From Desulfobacteraceae bacterium (lineage in GTDB: Bacteria; Desulfobacterota; Desulfobacteria; Desulfobacterales; Desulfosalsimonadaceae), in NCBI GenBank assembly GCA_014237465.1, contig JABZFM010000021.1, positions 36,586-100,585 of the forward strand: a stretch of DNA of 64,000 nt, in the 5' to 3' direction. Both the position numbers and the translations under genes were made by a program. Position 1 is the first letter of the stretch. Each line of letters begins with the position of its first letter. Positions 43,036 through 51,140 of this stretch are shown one piece after another. The notes beneath the pieces were generated by a model that saw only the letters and a list, made by a program, of their open reading frames with translations, was not told the origin of the DNA and searched no databases.

Positions 43036-44367
43036 CTAATGATGTTTTGTCGGTCGTTGTTCCGTATTTTCCTCTGAATGCGGGGTTTCGTCAGATACCT
43101 TTTCTTCGGCTATTTTTTCAGCCGTTTTTTTTTCCAGGGCCGCCGCCGCTTCCTGAGCACTTATTTTTTCTTTCAATGTTTCAAGTGCTTCACTGATTTC
43201 AACTGTCTTTTTATCCAGCAGCTCCTTTTGGGTCTTATCCGCACCAAGGGCACCCGCTTTTGCCAGGTCCATTAAAGCCGTTTCGTAGCCTTCAATCGTA
43301 TTTTTCCCGGCAGCAACATCCGCCTTGTAAACCAGGAGCATAAAATCGATTTTATTTAAGCGGGTTTTGGCCTCTTTTTTATGCGCAGAGGTCGGTGCAA
43401 ATTCCATGGCTTTGTAAAGGTTGGATTTGATGGTTTCAAAGTCCAGCAGGCCTTTAGCTTCGGAAAGTGCTTCCGCTTTGCTGATATAATAGTTGAAAGC
43501 CGGGATCAGTGCTTCCTTTTTGGTATAAACTGATTTGACAGGTTCGTCAATGGTTGCATCCGGCACACTTATTACCAGTTCCTTGCCGGTCGGTGAAAAT
43601 TTACCCTGCCAGATTTCAACCGCATTGTCCGCGGATTTTAGATAGTAATTGTTCGTGTTCATAGCACTTGAAATGATCAGCAATCCGAACAAGCCGCCGA
43701 CAATGGCAATAAGTATTTTAAGGGCATTGCCCACCGGGGGTTCAGTGGGTTCGGCAACTTTCGGCATGATGGGGGGTGCCGGTGGAGCAGGCGGTTTTTC
43801 CGGTGTTTTGGGCGCTTCCTTTTTGGCTTCAGGCTTTGTTTCCTTTGGTTTCGGGGGCGGAGACGCTTTCTTTTCAGGTTCTTTTGTTTCTTCGACAACT
43901 GGTTTAGCTGCCGGTTCTGTTGCCGGTTCCTCAACAGGTTTTGCTTTCTTTTCAGCGGCTGGTGTTTTTTTCTTTGGAGCCGCTTTTTTAGCCTCCGTCT
44001 TTTTGGGGGCAGTTTTTGGGGCTTTGGCCGGTTTTTCGGTGGCGTTCAAGTCAAATTGTTTGCTCAGAAGGGATTTAAGTTTTTTTGCTTTTGCTTTATC
44101 TGTTTCATCGATCACCGGCGGGGCTGTGAAATTATTTAAATAATCTTCATCCGGTGTTACAGCAAACAGGGTTTCCGGGGTCCAGGAACCGAAATCTTTT
44201 TTAATCAAAGATTTTAATGTTGGTTTTTTTGGGGTTGTTTTTTTCTTTGCAGCAGCCTTTTTGGACGTTGTTTTAGTCTTTGGCGTGGCTTTTTTCTTGG
44301 GGGTTGCCTTTTTTTTAGTGGCTGCTTTCTTTTTCGTGGTCGATTTGGTTAAGCTTTTTTTTCCCAT
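43036..44367 (-). CDS. Single-pass membrane protein with histone-H1-like Lys/Ala/Pro N-terminus
   Basis: 443 residues. Residues 1-57 are made of KKKATPKKKAT-type repeats like a histone H1 tail. A short structured segment (58-108, DFGSWTPETLFAVTPDEDYL) follows, then a Lys/Pro/Glu-rich linker (110-212, with KPPAPPAPP). One membrane helix (about 215-235, ALKILIAIVGGLFGLLIISS) precedes a C-terminal domain (240-443) that is helical and coiled-coil-like, ending in a His- and Glu-rich tail. The topology suggests a basic cytoplasmic tail, perhaps DNA-binding, and a periplasmic C-terminus. Its function is not recognised. Because of the repetitive lysine codons, reading-frame errors deserve caution, but the frame is intact. 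Confidence 0.7.
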   Translation of the reverse strand: MGKKSLTKSTTKKKAATKKKATPKKKATPKTKTTSKKAAAKKKTTPKKPTLKSLIKKDFGSWTPETLFAVTPDEDYLNNFTAPPVIDETDKAKAKKLKSLLSKQFDLNATEKPAKAPKTAPKKTEAKKAAPKKKTPAAEKKAKPVEEPATEPAAKPVVEETKEPEKKASPPPKPKETKPEAKKEAPKTPEKPPAPPAPPIMPKVAEPTEPPVGNALKILIAIVGGLFGLLIISSAMNTNNYYLKSADNAVEIWQGKFSPTGKELVISVPDATIDEPVKSVYTKKEALIPAFNYYISKAEALSEAKGLLDFETIKSNLYKAMEFAPTSAHKKEAKTRLNKIDFMLLVYKADVAAGKNTIEGYETALMDLAKAGALGADKTQKELLDKKTVEISEALETLKEKISAQEAAAALEKKTAEKIAEEKVSDETPHSEENTEQRPTKHH

Positions 44368-44545
44368 ATAAACCTCTTTCGCTTTTTCTGAGATTTGATA
44401 TATTGCCCTATGAATGTGTCGTTTTCGTAAAGAATTTTTTATATAAGAACCGTGTTTTTTTGTAAACAGTTTTTTACTTGACGTGTTATCCGATGAAACC
44501 GGTTTCTATTTAAAAATTACTGATTGAGCCTGGATTTTATGCAAA

Positions 44546-45385
44546 ATGAATGACTTAAATTTAAAGAAAAAAATCCTTGAATCCGGGCTTCGTAAGCTTG
44601 ATTCACTGGCAGTCGCATTTTCGGGAGGTGTGGACAGTACTTTTTTGCTGGCTGTGGCGGCTAAAATATTTCAGGGTAATCGTAAAAATCAGAAATTTGT
44701 TGCCATAACTGCCGTATCTCCTGTTCATCCCCAAAAAGACGTATCAATTGCCGAATCGTTTGCTAATGAAAATCATATTCATCACAAAATTATTTATTCG
44801 GGAGAAATGGACGCTCCTGCATTTACGGTAAATCTGCCGGATCGGTGTTATGTCTGTAAAAAAATAATTTTTGGGCAGATAAACAAGATTGCCGCAGATC
44901 TGGGTATTCGTCATGTCGCGCATGGTGTCAATGTGGATGATCAAAGTGATTACCGGCCGGGTATGAGAGCTGCCAGGGAAATGAATATTCTTTCGCCGTT
45001 ATTGGATGCGGGTCTGACTAAAAAAGATATTCGTCAGCTGTCAAAAGAAATGGGACTATCCACCTGGAATAAATCTGCTTCAGGGTGCCTTGCGACCCGA
45101 GTCCCCTATGGTGAGCCAATTAATCTGAAAAAATTAAAAATGATTGAAAAGGCTGAAATCATTTTATCTGATATGGGTTTTAAAACTTGTCGTGTCAGAT
45201 ATTACAATGAACTGGCAAAAATTGAAGTACCTTCTGATGATATTGGTCGATTGCTGAACCCGTCTCTCCGCCATCATATCATAGAAGAACTTAAAAAAAT
45301 CGGATTCCTCTATATTTCTATTGATATGGAAGGCTATCAATCCGGCCGTTTGAATCGGTCGGTGGTGTCCGAATCTGAGATCTGA
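44546..45385 (+). CDS. larE: ATP-dependent sacrificial sulfur transferase LarE
   Basis: 279 residues. PP-loop LAVAFSGGVDSTFLLAVA (SGGVDS at 26-31), then NLPDRCYVCKKIIFGQI with two cysteines, HGVNVDDQSDYRPGMRAA, and SASGCLATRVPYGEPI. Cys181 in the last motif matches the sacrificial cysteine that gives its sulfur to the nickel-pincer cofactor precursor. LarE acts with LarB and LarC, and the cofactor serves LarA-type racemases, but none of these genes is in the window. It is transcribed away from the neighbouring membrane protein. Confidence 0.93.
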   Translation: MNDLNLKKKILESGLRKLDSLAVAFSGGVDSTFLLAVAAKIFQGNRKNQKFVAITAVSPVHPQKDVSIAESFANENHIHHKIIYSGEMDAPAFTVNLPDRCYVCKKIIFGQINKIAADLGIRHVAHGVNVDDQSDYRPGMRAAREMNILSPLLDAGLTKKDIRQLSKEMGLSTWNKSASGCLATRVPYGEPINLKKLKMIEKAEIILSDMGFKTCRVRYYNELAKIEVPSDDIGRLLNPSLRHHIIEELKKIGFLYISIDMEGYQSGRLNRSVVSESEI

Positions 45386-45585
45386 TTTGGGAAACATGCG
45401 ATCAATTATTTCAAACAGAAACGGCTCAAGGGTGCGGCTTGACCGGGCAATCAGGTCACCGTATTCTTTGTGCTGATCGGCAAGGCTCCCAGACGATGCC
45501 CTGTTCCGGAATTATTTGCGAAGATGTTCGATAGGTAAGAAAATTTTAATTATACGGAATGAAAGAATAACCGCTAAAAAAGAGG

Positions 45586-47610
45586 TTACGCCGCTTCCAC
45601 CCGGCAGGGTACAAACCGGTGCAATGGGGTGCCCATGGGATCACGGTGCGTATTCTTGGTCAGGCGATTGACGTTAATTCCATAAACGCTGCCGTCATAG
45701 ATCAGTCCAAATTCGTGGGGGATCAGGATGGTCCCCTGGCGGATCTGGTCCGACACCTGGAGTTCGCTCACTTCGCTGCCGGCTTCGGTAGTGACTTTGA
45801 CCTGCTGACCATCAGTAAAGTCCATTGACTCGGCATCTGCCGGGTTGATTGAAACAGTGCAGGTCCGCTTGCCTTTGTTCCACTCCGGATTGCGCATCAT
45901 GGTGTTGATATTGTATTTCGTATGCCGGCCGGCATTTAAAATCATGGGAAATTCGTCAGGCAATCTTAGATTTTTTGCTTCATTGGCGGCATCCAGTTTT
46001 TTTGTATCGTCTTCCAGTTCCGGAATATAAACTTCAATTTTTCCGGATGGTGTTTTGATGGCTTTAAAATTTTCATCCGGGTCTACTTCACCCACCCATA
46101 GTCCTTCCGGATGGTCTAAAAGGGCCTGAAAGATTCGGTCTCCCTGATCCAGGCCGGGTTCAAATCCGATTCGGGTGGCATTTTTCCGAAACGCCTTGGG
46201 CGCGGTCATGAGTACGCCCCACAGGGCAGCCAACGCAGCGCTGTCCCATTCTTTTCCCAGGGTTTTTGCCATCACAAAGGGCATGGCGGCAAGGGATTTG
46301 GGTTCAGTGGCCGCCCATTCCATGAGTTTTGCGCCAAATGTCAGTCGGTCGCCTTTTGCCGCTTCCTGCAATTCATCCGGAATTTCCGGAACCAGTCCCA
46401 GCTTGCCGAAAGCTTCTTCATAGGCGGTGGTGTCCGGGTATGAACGTAACGGGTTGCAGGCACTGACAAACACCGCGCGCAGACGTTCCGGGTGGTCGTT
46501 TAATATTTCTTCCGGCATGACGGCAGGGGGAAAAGAACCTGCGGATGCCGGCGGCATGTTGGTCATGATGGTGCGCCAGGTTTTGGGATCCCGTTCATCT
46601 GCATGATACCCCATGGGCATGACCATGCCGGGAATGACGTTGCCGCCGCTCAAGCAAAAAATGCCGCAGACAGTGCCGAGGACGTTCATCAGGTAGGAAT
46701 TCAGGGTGCTGCGGCGGCCCATGTAAATACCCAGGTCCGGATGCATGCACCAGCGTTTGGTGGTCATCAGACGGCAGAGTTCAACCACCTGGTCATAATC
46801 GAGTTCGCAGACCTTAATGGCGGCTTTTGCATCAAAGTGTTCAAACCATGGGCTGATTGTATCCCATCCTTCGACGTAGTTGTTGATGTATTCTTTATTT
46901 TCCCATTGTTTATCAAGAATGATGGATATCATGGCTTTGATCAGCAAGGCGTCGGTGCCGGGTCGGATAGCGAGGTGAATATTGGCGATTGATGCGGTTT
47001 CACTTTTTCTCGGATCAATGATGACCAGCAGCCGGTCGGGATCTTTTGAAAAACCTTTAAGGATCTTGGGTGCCTGTGGCATCTGATGGCTTTCCATGCC
47101 GTTCCATCCCCATCCCACCAACATTTCTGTGGCATGATCGTCGGGCATGGCCACATTATATTGTTTACCCAGCATGCGACCGAACAGCCACCAGCTGCCG
47201 GAAAATTCCTGCCCGCCGGAATTATAGAAATACTGGGAGCCCATGGCCTTTAAAATTGAGAGGCCGAAGGCCCCTTCAAAATGGCCTCCCTGGGCACTGG
47301 CACCCATATAAGACAGACATCGCGGGCCATGGGTGTCTACCAGAGCCTTCATTTTTTCTGCTATCTCATCAATGGCCTTTTCCCAGGAAATGGGTTCAAA
47401 TCGGTCGCCTGTCCGCTTCAATGGTTCTGTCAGGCGGTCTTTGGGATACTGGTGGTAAATCACGTTCAACCCCTTCCGGCAGGCATAACCTTCGCTGCGC
47501 AGATTTGATTTGTCCGGCTTGACCTTGACCATACGGTTGTCTTCTACCAGTACTTCAAGCCCGCAGTTTTGTGCGCACAATACACATCCGGTTTTATGCC
47601 ATTGAGACAT
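45586..47610 (-). CDS. Molybdopterin oxidoreductase (MopB family)
   Basis: 674 residues with an excellent AGGGAGGT ribosome site. It starts with a [4Fe-4S] motif C9-x2-C12-x3-C16 plus Cys near 44 (EGYACRKGLN). Then come the MopB core (PISWEKAIDEIAEKMKALVD, YMGASAQGGHFEGAFG) and a C-terminal dinucleotide-binding domain (MILNAGRHTKYNINTMMRNP, GTILIPHEFGLIYDG). There is no twin-arginine signal, so it is cytoplasmic. The protein ligand of the metal is not obvious. It is downstream of the iron-sulfur protein and OYE on the same strand, which suggests a reductase chain. Substrate unknown. Confidence 0.88.
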   Translation of the reverse strand: MSQWHKTGCVLCAQNCGLEVLVEDNRMVKVKPDKSNLRSEGYACRKGLNVIYHQYPKDRLTEPLKRTGDRFEPISWEKAIDEIAEKMKALVDTHGPRCLSYMGASAQGGHFEGAFGLSILKAMGSQYFYNSGGQEFSGSWWLFGRMLGKQYNVAMPDDHATEMLVGWGWNGMESHQMPQAPKILKGFSKDPDRLLVIIDPRKSETASIANIHLAIRPGTDALLIKAMISIILDKQWENKEYINNYVEGWDTISPWFEHFDAKAAIKVCELDYDQVVELCRLMTTKRWCMHPDLGIYMGRRSTLNSYLMNVLGTVCGIFCLSGGNVIPGMVMPMGYHADERDPKTWRTIMTNMPPASAGSFPPAVMPEEILNDHPERLRAVFVSACNPLRSYPDTTAYEEAFGKLGLVPEIPDELQEAAKGDRLTFGAKLMEWAATEPKSLAAMPFVMAKTLGKEWDSAALAALWGVLMTAPKAFRKNATRIGFEPGLDQGDRIFQALLDHPEGLWVGEVDPDENFKAIKTPSGKIEVYIPELEDDTKKLDAANEAKNLRLPDEFPMILNAGRHTKYNINTMMRNPEWNKGKRTCTVSINPADAESMDFTDGQQVKVTTEAGSEVSELQVSDQIRQGTILIPHEFGLIYDGSVYGINVNRLTKNTHRDPMGTPLHRFVPCRVEAA

Positions 47611-47683
47611 GATTTACCTCCCTGGAGACGTTTTCATTTATGAAAATTGTTTAAAATATCAACATTTGTACATAGGTGGACAG

Positions 47684-47757
47684 ACTGAAGGTAGAAGGTC
47701 GAAGGAAAAAATCAAAATCTTTCGCTCTTCAGTTTTTTACCTTCAGCCTTCTACCTA
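47684..47757. repeat. Heptamer repeat arranged as an inverted pair
   Basis: CTGAAGGTAGAAGG at the left and CCTTCAGCCTTCTACC at the right belong to the GGTAGAA family and can pair as a hairpin. It lies between the iron-sulfur protein and the molybdoenzyme gene. Confidence 0.75.
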
Positions 47758-47780
47758 AAGACCTGAGCCGTTCAGGCTCC

Positions 47781-48851
47781 TTAAAACTGAATCCCCCTTT
47801 TAATAGCCATATTCATCATCTGCTCACCGCTGGTGGCCGGCGGTCTTTTTCGGTTTTCTTCGGGTTTTAATACCAGGGCAATGGAATCTGAGGGGCAGGT
47901 GGTGACGCACAGGCCGCATCCGATGCAGCGATCCTGATTCACTTTTGCGAGTTCTTCTTCATTCATTGTCAGGGCGTTCATCTGGCAGCGGTCGATGCAG
48001 GCTTCACATCCGATGCATGTCTCATCATCAATCACAGCGTAATAATTGGAAAAAACCATTTCCGCGGGTTTGTCGTATAAGTTTAATGATTTCAGCACCC
48101 CGCAGCAGTCACCGCAGCAGTTGCACATGCCGCCCGGATTCTGGGCAGTGGCCGGTTGTGTCACAAGACCGGCTTCCTGGGCCTCGGTTAAAATCCGGAT
48201 GGCCTCATCCACATCAACCTGGCGACCCATATCATGATCCAAATAATACTGGGCCATGGAGCCGAACATATAACAGGCTTCCATGAGTTTGCCGCAGCCT
48301 GTCTCCACAGTGGCTCTGAGTTTTCGGCAGATGCAATCGGTCACAACAATGGTTTTCTGCTTTTTCAGTATCTCACAGGCATCTTCATAGGCTGCAATAT
48401 TTTGGGTAACGTCAATTGATTGCTGAATCGGAATGGTTCGAAGAAACCCTCCCGCGTTTTGGGCCATTGTATGATAAAAATCGTTATCAAAATACTGTTC
48501 CACCAGTTTGGCAAAGTCCTTGTCCAGTCGTTTGACTTGAAATTCAAACAGCCCGTGTACAAACGGGATAGCCCCGTATTTGACGGATTCTCCCTTTTGC
48601 AGCCGGAAAACCAGTCCACGTTTGGCCATATCTTCAAGATAGGCGGCGGTTTGGGCGACCGGTTTATTAATCCGTTCGGCAATGGATTCGGCCAATTCCA
48701 GAATAGGGGAGAGGTTCAGAAACATGACGGCGTCTTTTTCGGAAAACAGCTTTTTTAGAATGGTGATTTCAATGCCCGAATCAGTTGCCGGAAATCCCAC
48801 TGAGTATTTGTCCAGACGTTCCTGGAGGTTGCGATAGATGTCTTTTGTCAT
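47781..48851 (-). CDS. 4Fe-4S dicluster protein with helical N-terminal domain
   Basis: 356 residues from ATG 48851, preceded by AAAGGAG; an in-frame upstream GTG-type extension to 48896 runs into repeat sequence and is rejected. Winged-helix-like N-terminal half (ESIAERINKPVAQTAAYLED), then TDCICRKLRATVETGC, the cysteine block CNCCGDCCGVLK, and two ferredoxin motifs, CIGCEACIDRC and CIGCGLCVTTCPSDSI. It shares this layout with the protein at 34620-35609. It probably passes electrons to or from the molybdopterin enzyme downstream. OYE lies upstream across a repeat element. Confidence 0.83.
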   Translation of the reverse strand: MTKDIYRNLQERLDKYSVGFPATDSGIEITILKKLFSEKDAVMFLNLSPILELAESIAERINKPVAQTAAYLEDMAKRGLVFRLQKGESVKYGAIPFVHGLFEFQVKRLDKDFAKLVEQYFDNDFYHTMAQNAGGFLRTIPIQQSIDVTQNIAAYEDACEILKKQKTIVVTDCICRKLRATVETGCGKLMEACYMFGSMAQYYLDHDMGRQVDVDEAIRILTEAQEAGLVTQPATAQNPGGMCNCCGDCCGVLKSLNLYDKPAEMVFSNYYAVIDDETCIGCEACIDRCQMNALTMNEEELAKVNQDRCIGCGLCVTTCPSDSIALVLKPEENRKRPPATSGEQMMNMAIKRGIQF

Positions 48852-48867
48852 TGGTGTCTCCTTTGAG

Positions 48868-49020
48868 GGGTGGCTTCGCAAAAAGTCCAACTTCAATTTT
48901 AGCTTTGGGTTGCGCTGTGTCCTTCGTCATTTCAACGTACGAAAAGTACGCCTCATTCCTCAGGATTTGCGCGTCTTGCCAATTTTCATAAGATTGGTGG
49001 AGCTTTTTTCTTTGCCACCC
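48868..49020. repeat. 153-bp terminal-inverted-repeat element, second family
   Basis: Left end GGGTGGCTTCGCAAAAAG and right end CTTTTTTCTTTGCCACCC are imperfect inverted repeats. The centre has CGTACGAAAAGTACG. It encodes no protein. It fills the gap between OYE and the iron-sulfur protein, immediately upstream of the latter's ribosome site. Confidence 0.75.
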
Positions 49021-49055
49021 GAATCTGATTTATTTACTAGTTCATTAATATCATT

Positions 49056-50168
49056 TTATGATTGTTTGGTTTTTTCGAGTTCATCAACCACGCAATAAAT
49101 GCCTTTTCCTTCTAAAGCCGGTCCGAAACACAGGTTGTCGGACTTGCACTTGGCCGGGCTGGTGTCTCCGGACAGCCAGCGATTGATCAGACCGGGCTCC
49201 CGGATAAACGGGCGGCACATGGAAATGTAATCAGCTGTCTTATTTTTGATTGTCTGCTCCGCAACGTTCAATGACCGCAGACCCCCCACCAGGATCAGGG
49301 ACACAGTCATCTCTTTTTTATAAGCAGCAGCCGATTCCTTAAAGTAAGCTTCTTTTTCTTCTTTATTGATTCCCCCCCGACTAGGTGACAGCTTGCCGGA
49401 AGACAATGTGCCGCCGGAAAGTTCGATGGCATTGATACCCGCATGTGCCAGCATTTTGGATGCAGAGATGGAATCTTCCAGGCTCAATCCGTTTTCAATG
49501 TGATCTTCGGAGTTAATTTTAATCAGAACCGGATAATTTTTTCCCACAGCGTTTCGGATGGCATTATAAACTTCCAAATGAACACGGGCGCGATTTTCGA
49601 TTGATCCGCCATATTCATCCTGCCGGCGGTTGTATGCCGGGGATAGGAACTGGCTGAGCAGGTATCCGTGGGCCGAATGGATCTGAACGCCGTCAAATCC
49701 GGCGGATTTGGCTCTTTGCGCGGCTTGGGAAAATGCATTGACAAGTTTTTGGATATCCTCTTTTGTCAGTTCATGGCGGGGAGATTTGGAAAGACCTTCA
49801 AAATTCGATACCACGTTCGGCGGCTGTTTGGTTAATGCCTTGATCGCAAAATGCCCGGCATGGGCCAGTTGAGCGATAATCTTGCCGCCGGCTTCATGGA
49901 CCGCATCGGTCATGGTTTTTAAACCATCAATAAGTTCATCTTTATATATCCCCAGTTGCCATGGCCCGGCCTGGCCTTCCGGGCTGATATAGGCATGGCC
50001 GGATATAATCAAGCCCACGCCGCCTTCAGCCAGGTCGACCATTGTCTGGATAAGCTTTGGAGTAACACCACCGTCATCAGCAGCCATCCCTTCCCATGTG
50101 GCGGATCTCACAAACCGGTTGGCCAGCTTCATTCCGTTTATTTCTGTGGATTCAAATAGAACGCTCAT
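49056..50168 (-). CDS. Old Yellow Enzyme-family NADH:flavin oxidoreductase
   Basis: 370 residues, single-domain TIM barrel. FMN and substrate motifs: LANRFVRSATWEGMA, GLIISGHAYISPEGQAG, IAQLAHAGHFA, FDGVQIHSAHGYLLSQFLSP (catalytic His pair), NRRQDEYGGSIENRARV, and MCRPFIREPGLINRW. Several cysteines near the end (CKSDNLCFGP, GIYC) suit a metal or cluster site, but the long extra domains of 2,4-dienoyl-CoA reductase are absent. It reduces activated double bonds or nitro groups. Ribosome site TGGAGA. An operator-like sequence at 50237-50250 lies in its promoter region. Confidence 0.92.
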   Translation of the reverse strand: MSVLFESTEINGMKLANRFVRSATWEGMAADDGGVTPKLIQTMVDLAEGGVGLIISGHAYISPEGQAGPWQLGIYKDELIDGLKTMTDAVHEAGGKIIAQLAHAGHFAIKALTKQPPNVVSNFEGLSKSPRHELTKEDIQKLVNAFSQAAQRAKSAGFDGVQIHSAHGYLLSQFLSPAYNRRQDEYGGSIENRARVHLEVYNAIRNAVGKNYPVLIKINSEDHIENGLSLEDSISASKMLAHAGINAIELSGGTLSSGKLSPSRGGINKEEKEAYFKESAAAYKKEMTVSLILVGGLRSLNVAEQTIKNKTADYISMCRPFIREPGLINRWLSGDTSPAKCKSDNLCFGPALEGKGIYCVVDELEKTKQS

Positions 50169-50236
50169 TTTTTATCTCCAATCATTTTTATAAAATTGTC
50201 TGTACGATTAAATTTTTTTTCATAAATAGTGACCTC

Positions 50237-50250
50237 ATACCGATTGGTAT
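50237..50250 (-). promoter_or_regulatory. Candidate TetR operator in the OYE promoter
   Basis: ATACCGATTGGTAT resembles the centre of the perfect palindrome at 50882-50917 (ATACCGGCCGGTAT). The flanking TATTTTTAAG also matches that palindrome's TATTTTAAG. Confidence 0.75.
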
Positions 50251-50270
50251 ATTTTTAAGCAAAAAAAATA

Positions 50271-50882
50271 TTATTCGGTTAAAATAGATGATTGAATCAA
50301 TTTTTCAATCTGTTCCAAAGAATTCATCATATACGTTTTTTTGCCGGTGGTTTTGGATAAAAGACTGCCGCCTTCAATCAGGCAGATAATCACCTCAGTA
50401 ATTTTATCTGTGTCTGTCTCATGGTGCAACTCTTTGGATTGTTTCCCGGTTTCGATCAGTTTGAAAATGGTTTTTTCCATGGTTTTGATGGCATCAACCG
50501 CCAGGCGGCAAAGAACTTGATGGGTGTCATCTGCTTCTGCTGCGGTGTTTAAAATGGGACAGCCGCCGTAAGCGATCATTGTATTGTAGAGCTTTCTATA
50601 TGCCCTGGGGATGGCAAGAAGTTTATCAATACTGGTATTTTTTTTATCAATCGCCCGGCCAAGGTATGAGATCAGGTTGTCGACATTGTATTGAAAAACA
50701 CATACGGCCACTTCGTCCTTGTCCTTGAAGTTTCCGTAAATACTGCCCTTGGTCAAACCGGTTGCCCGGGTGAGATCGGATAAGGAAGTCCCGGCAATCC
50801 CTTTTTTGTTAAAGATAGGGGCGGCTTTTTCGATGATAAATTGTTTGGTACGTTCCGCTTTTTTCTGGGCTGTTTTTTCCAT
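50271..50882 (-). CDS. TetR/AcrR-family regulator
   Basis: 203 residues. HTH region: IIEKAAPIFNKKGIAGTSLS and LTRATGLTKGSIYGNFKDKD, typical of TetR repressors. The ligand domain (60-203) includes GGCPILNTAAEADDTH, the C-terminal pattern of the TetR_C group that governs detoxification genes. It is upstream of OYE on the same strand. A perfect 36-bp palindrome begins at the A of its start codon, and a matching half-length site precedes OYE, so it probably represses both. No Shine-Dalgarno sequence fits between palindrome and ATG. Confidence 0.92.
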   Translation of the reverse strand: MEKTAQKKAERTKQFIIEKAAPIFNKKGIAGTSLSDLTRATGLTKGSIYGNFKDKDEVAVCVFQYNVDNLISYLGRAIDKKNTSIDKLLAIPRAYRKLYNTMIAYGGCPILNTAAEADDTHQVLCRLAVDAIKTMEKTIFKLIETGKQSKELHHETDTDKITEVIICLIEGGSLLSKTTGKKTYMMNSLEQIEKLIQSSILTE

Positions 50883-50917
50883 GACTTAAAATATACCGGC
50901 CGGTATATTTTAAGTCA
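50882..50917 (-). promoter_or_regulatory. Perfect 36-bp palindrome (TetR operator candidate)
   Basis: TGACTTAAAATATACCGG is followed directly by its exact complement CCGGTATATTTTAAGTCA with no spacer. It abuts the TetR start codon. Its centre recurs before OYE. Confidence 0.85.
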
Positions 50918-51140
50918 ACAAAAAAAATGACTTGTTTTTAAAAATTGAACAGGAAATGCGTGGTGATGCACTGAAATATTGAACCGGCTGAAATGATAAG
51001 TGTATTATCTTTTAATTCGGATTTGATTGTGTTATCTTGTGCTATTATTTTTCAATTATAAGCATAGTTGAAGTTGTTTCCATTTGTTGCTGCTAAACAA
51101 GTAAGCAATCATAGAGCATATAACCCCGGAGAGGTGTGTC

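Noticed and set aside
43649..44143. Plus-strand ORF of 164 residues, glycine- and alanine-rich
   Set aside because: It is antisense to the Lys/Ala/Pro-rich coding sequence on the other strand, where the frame is longer and structured.
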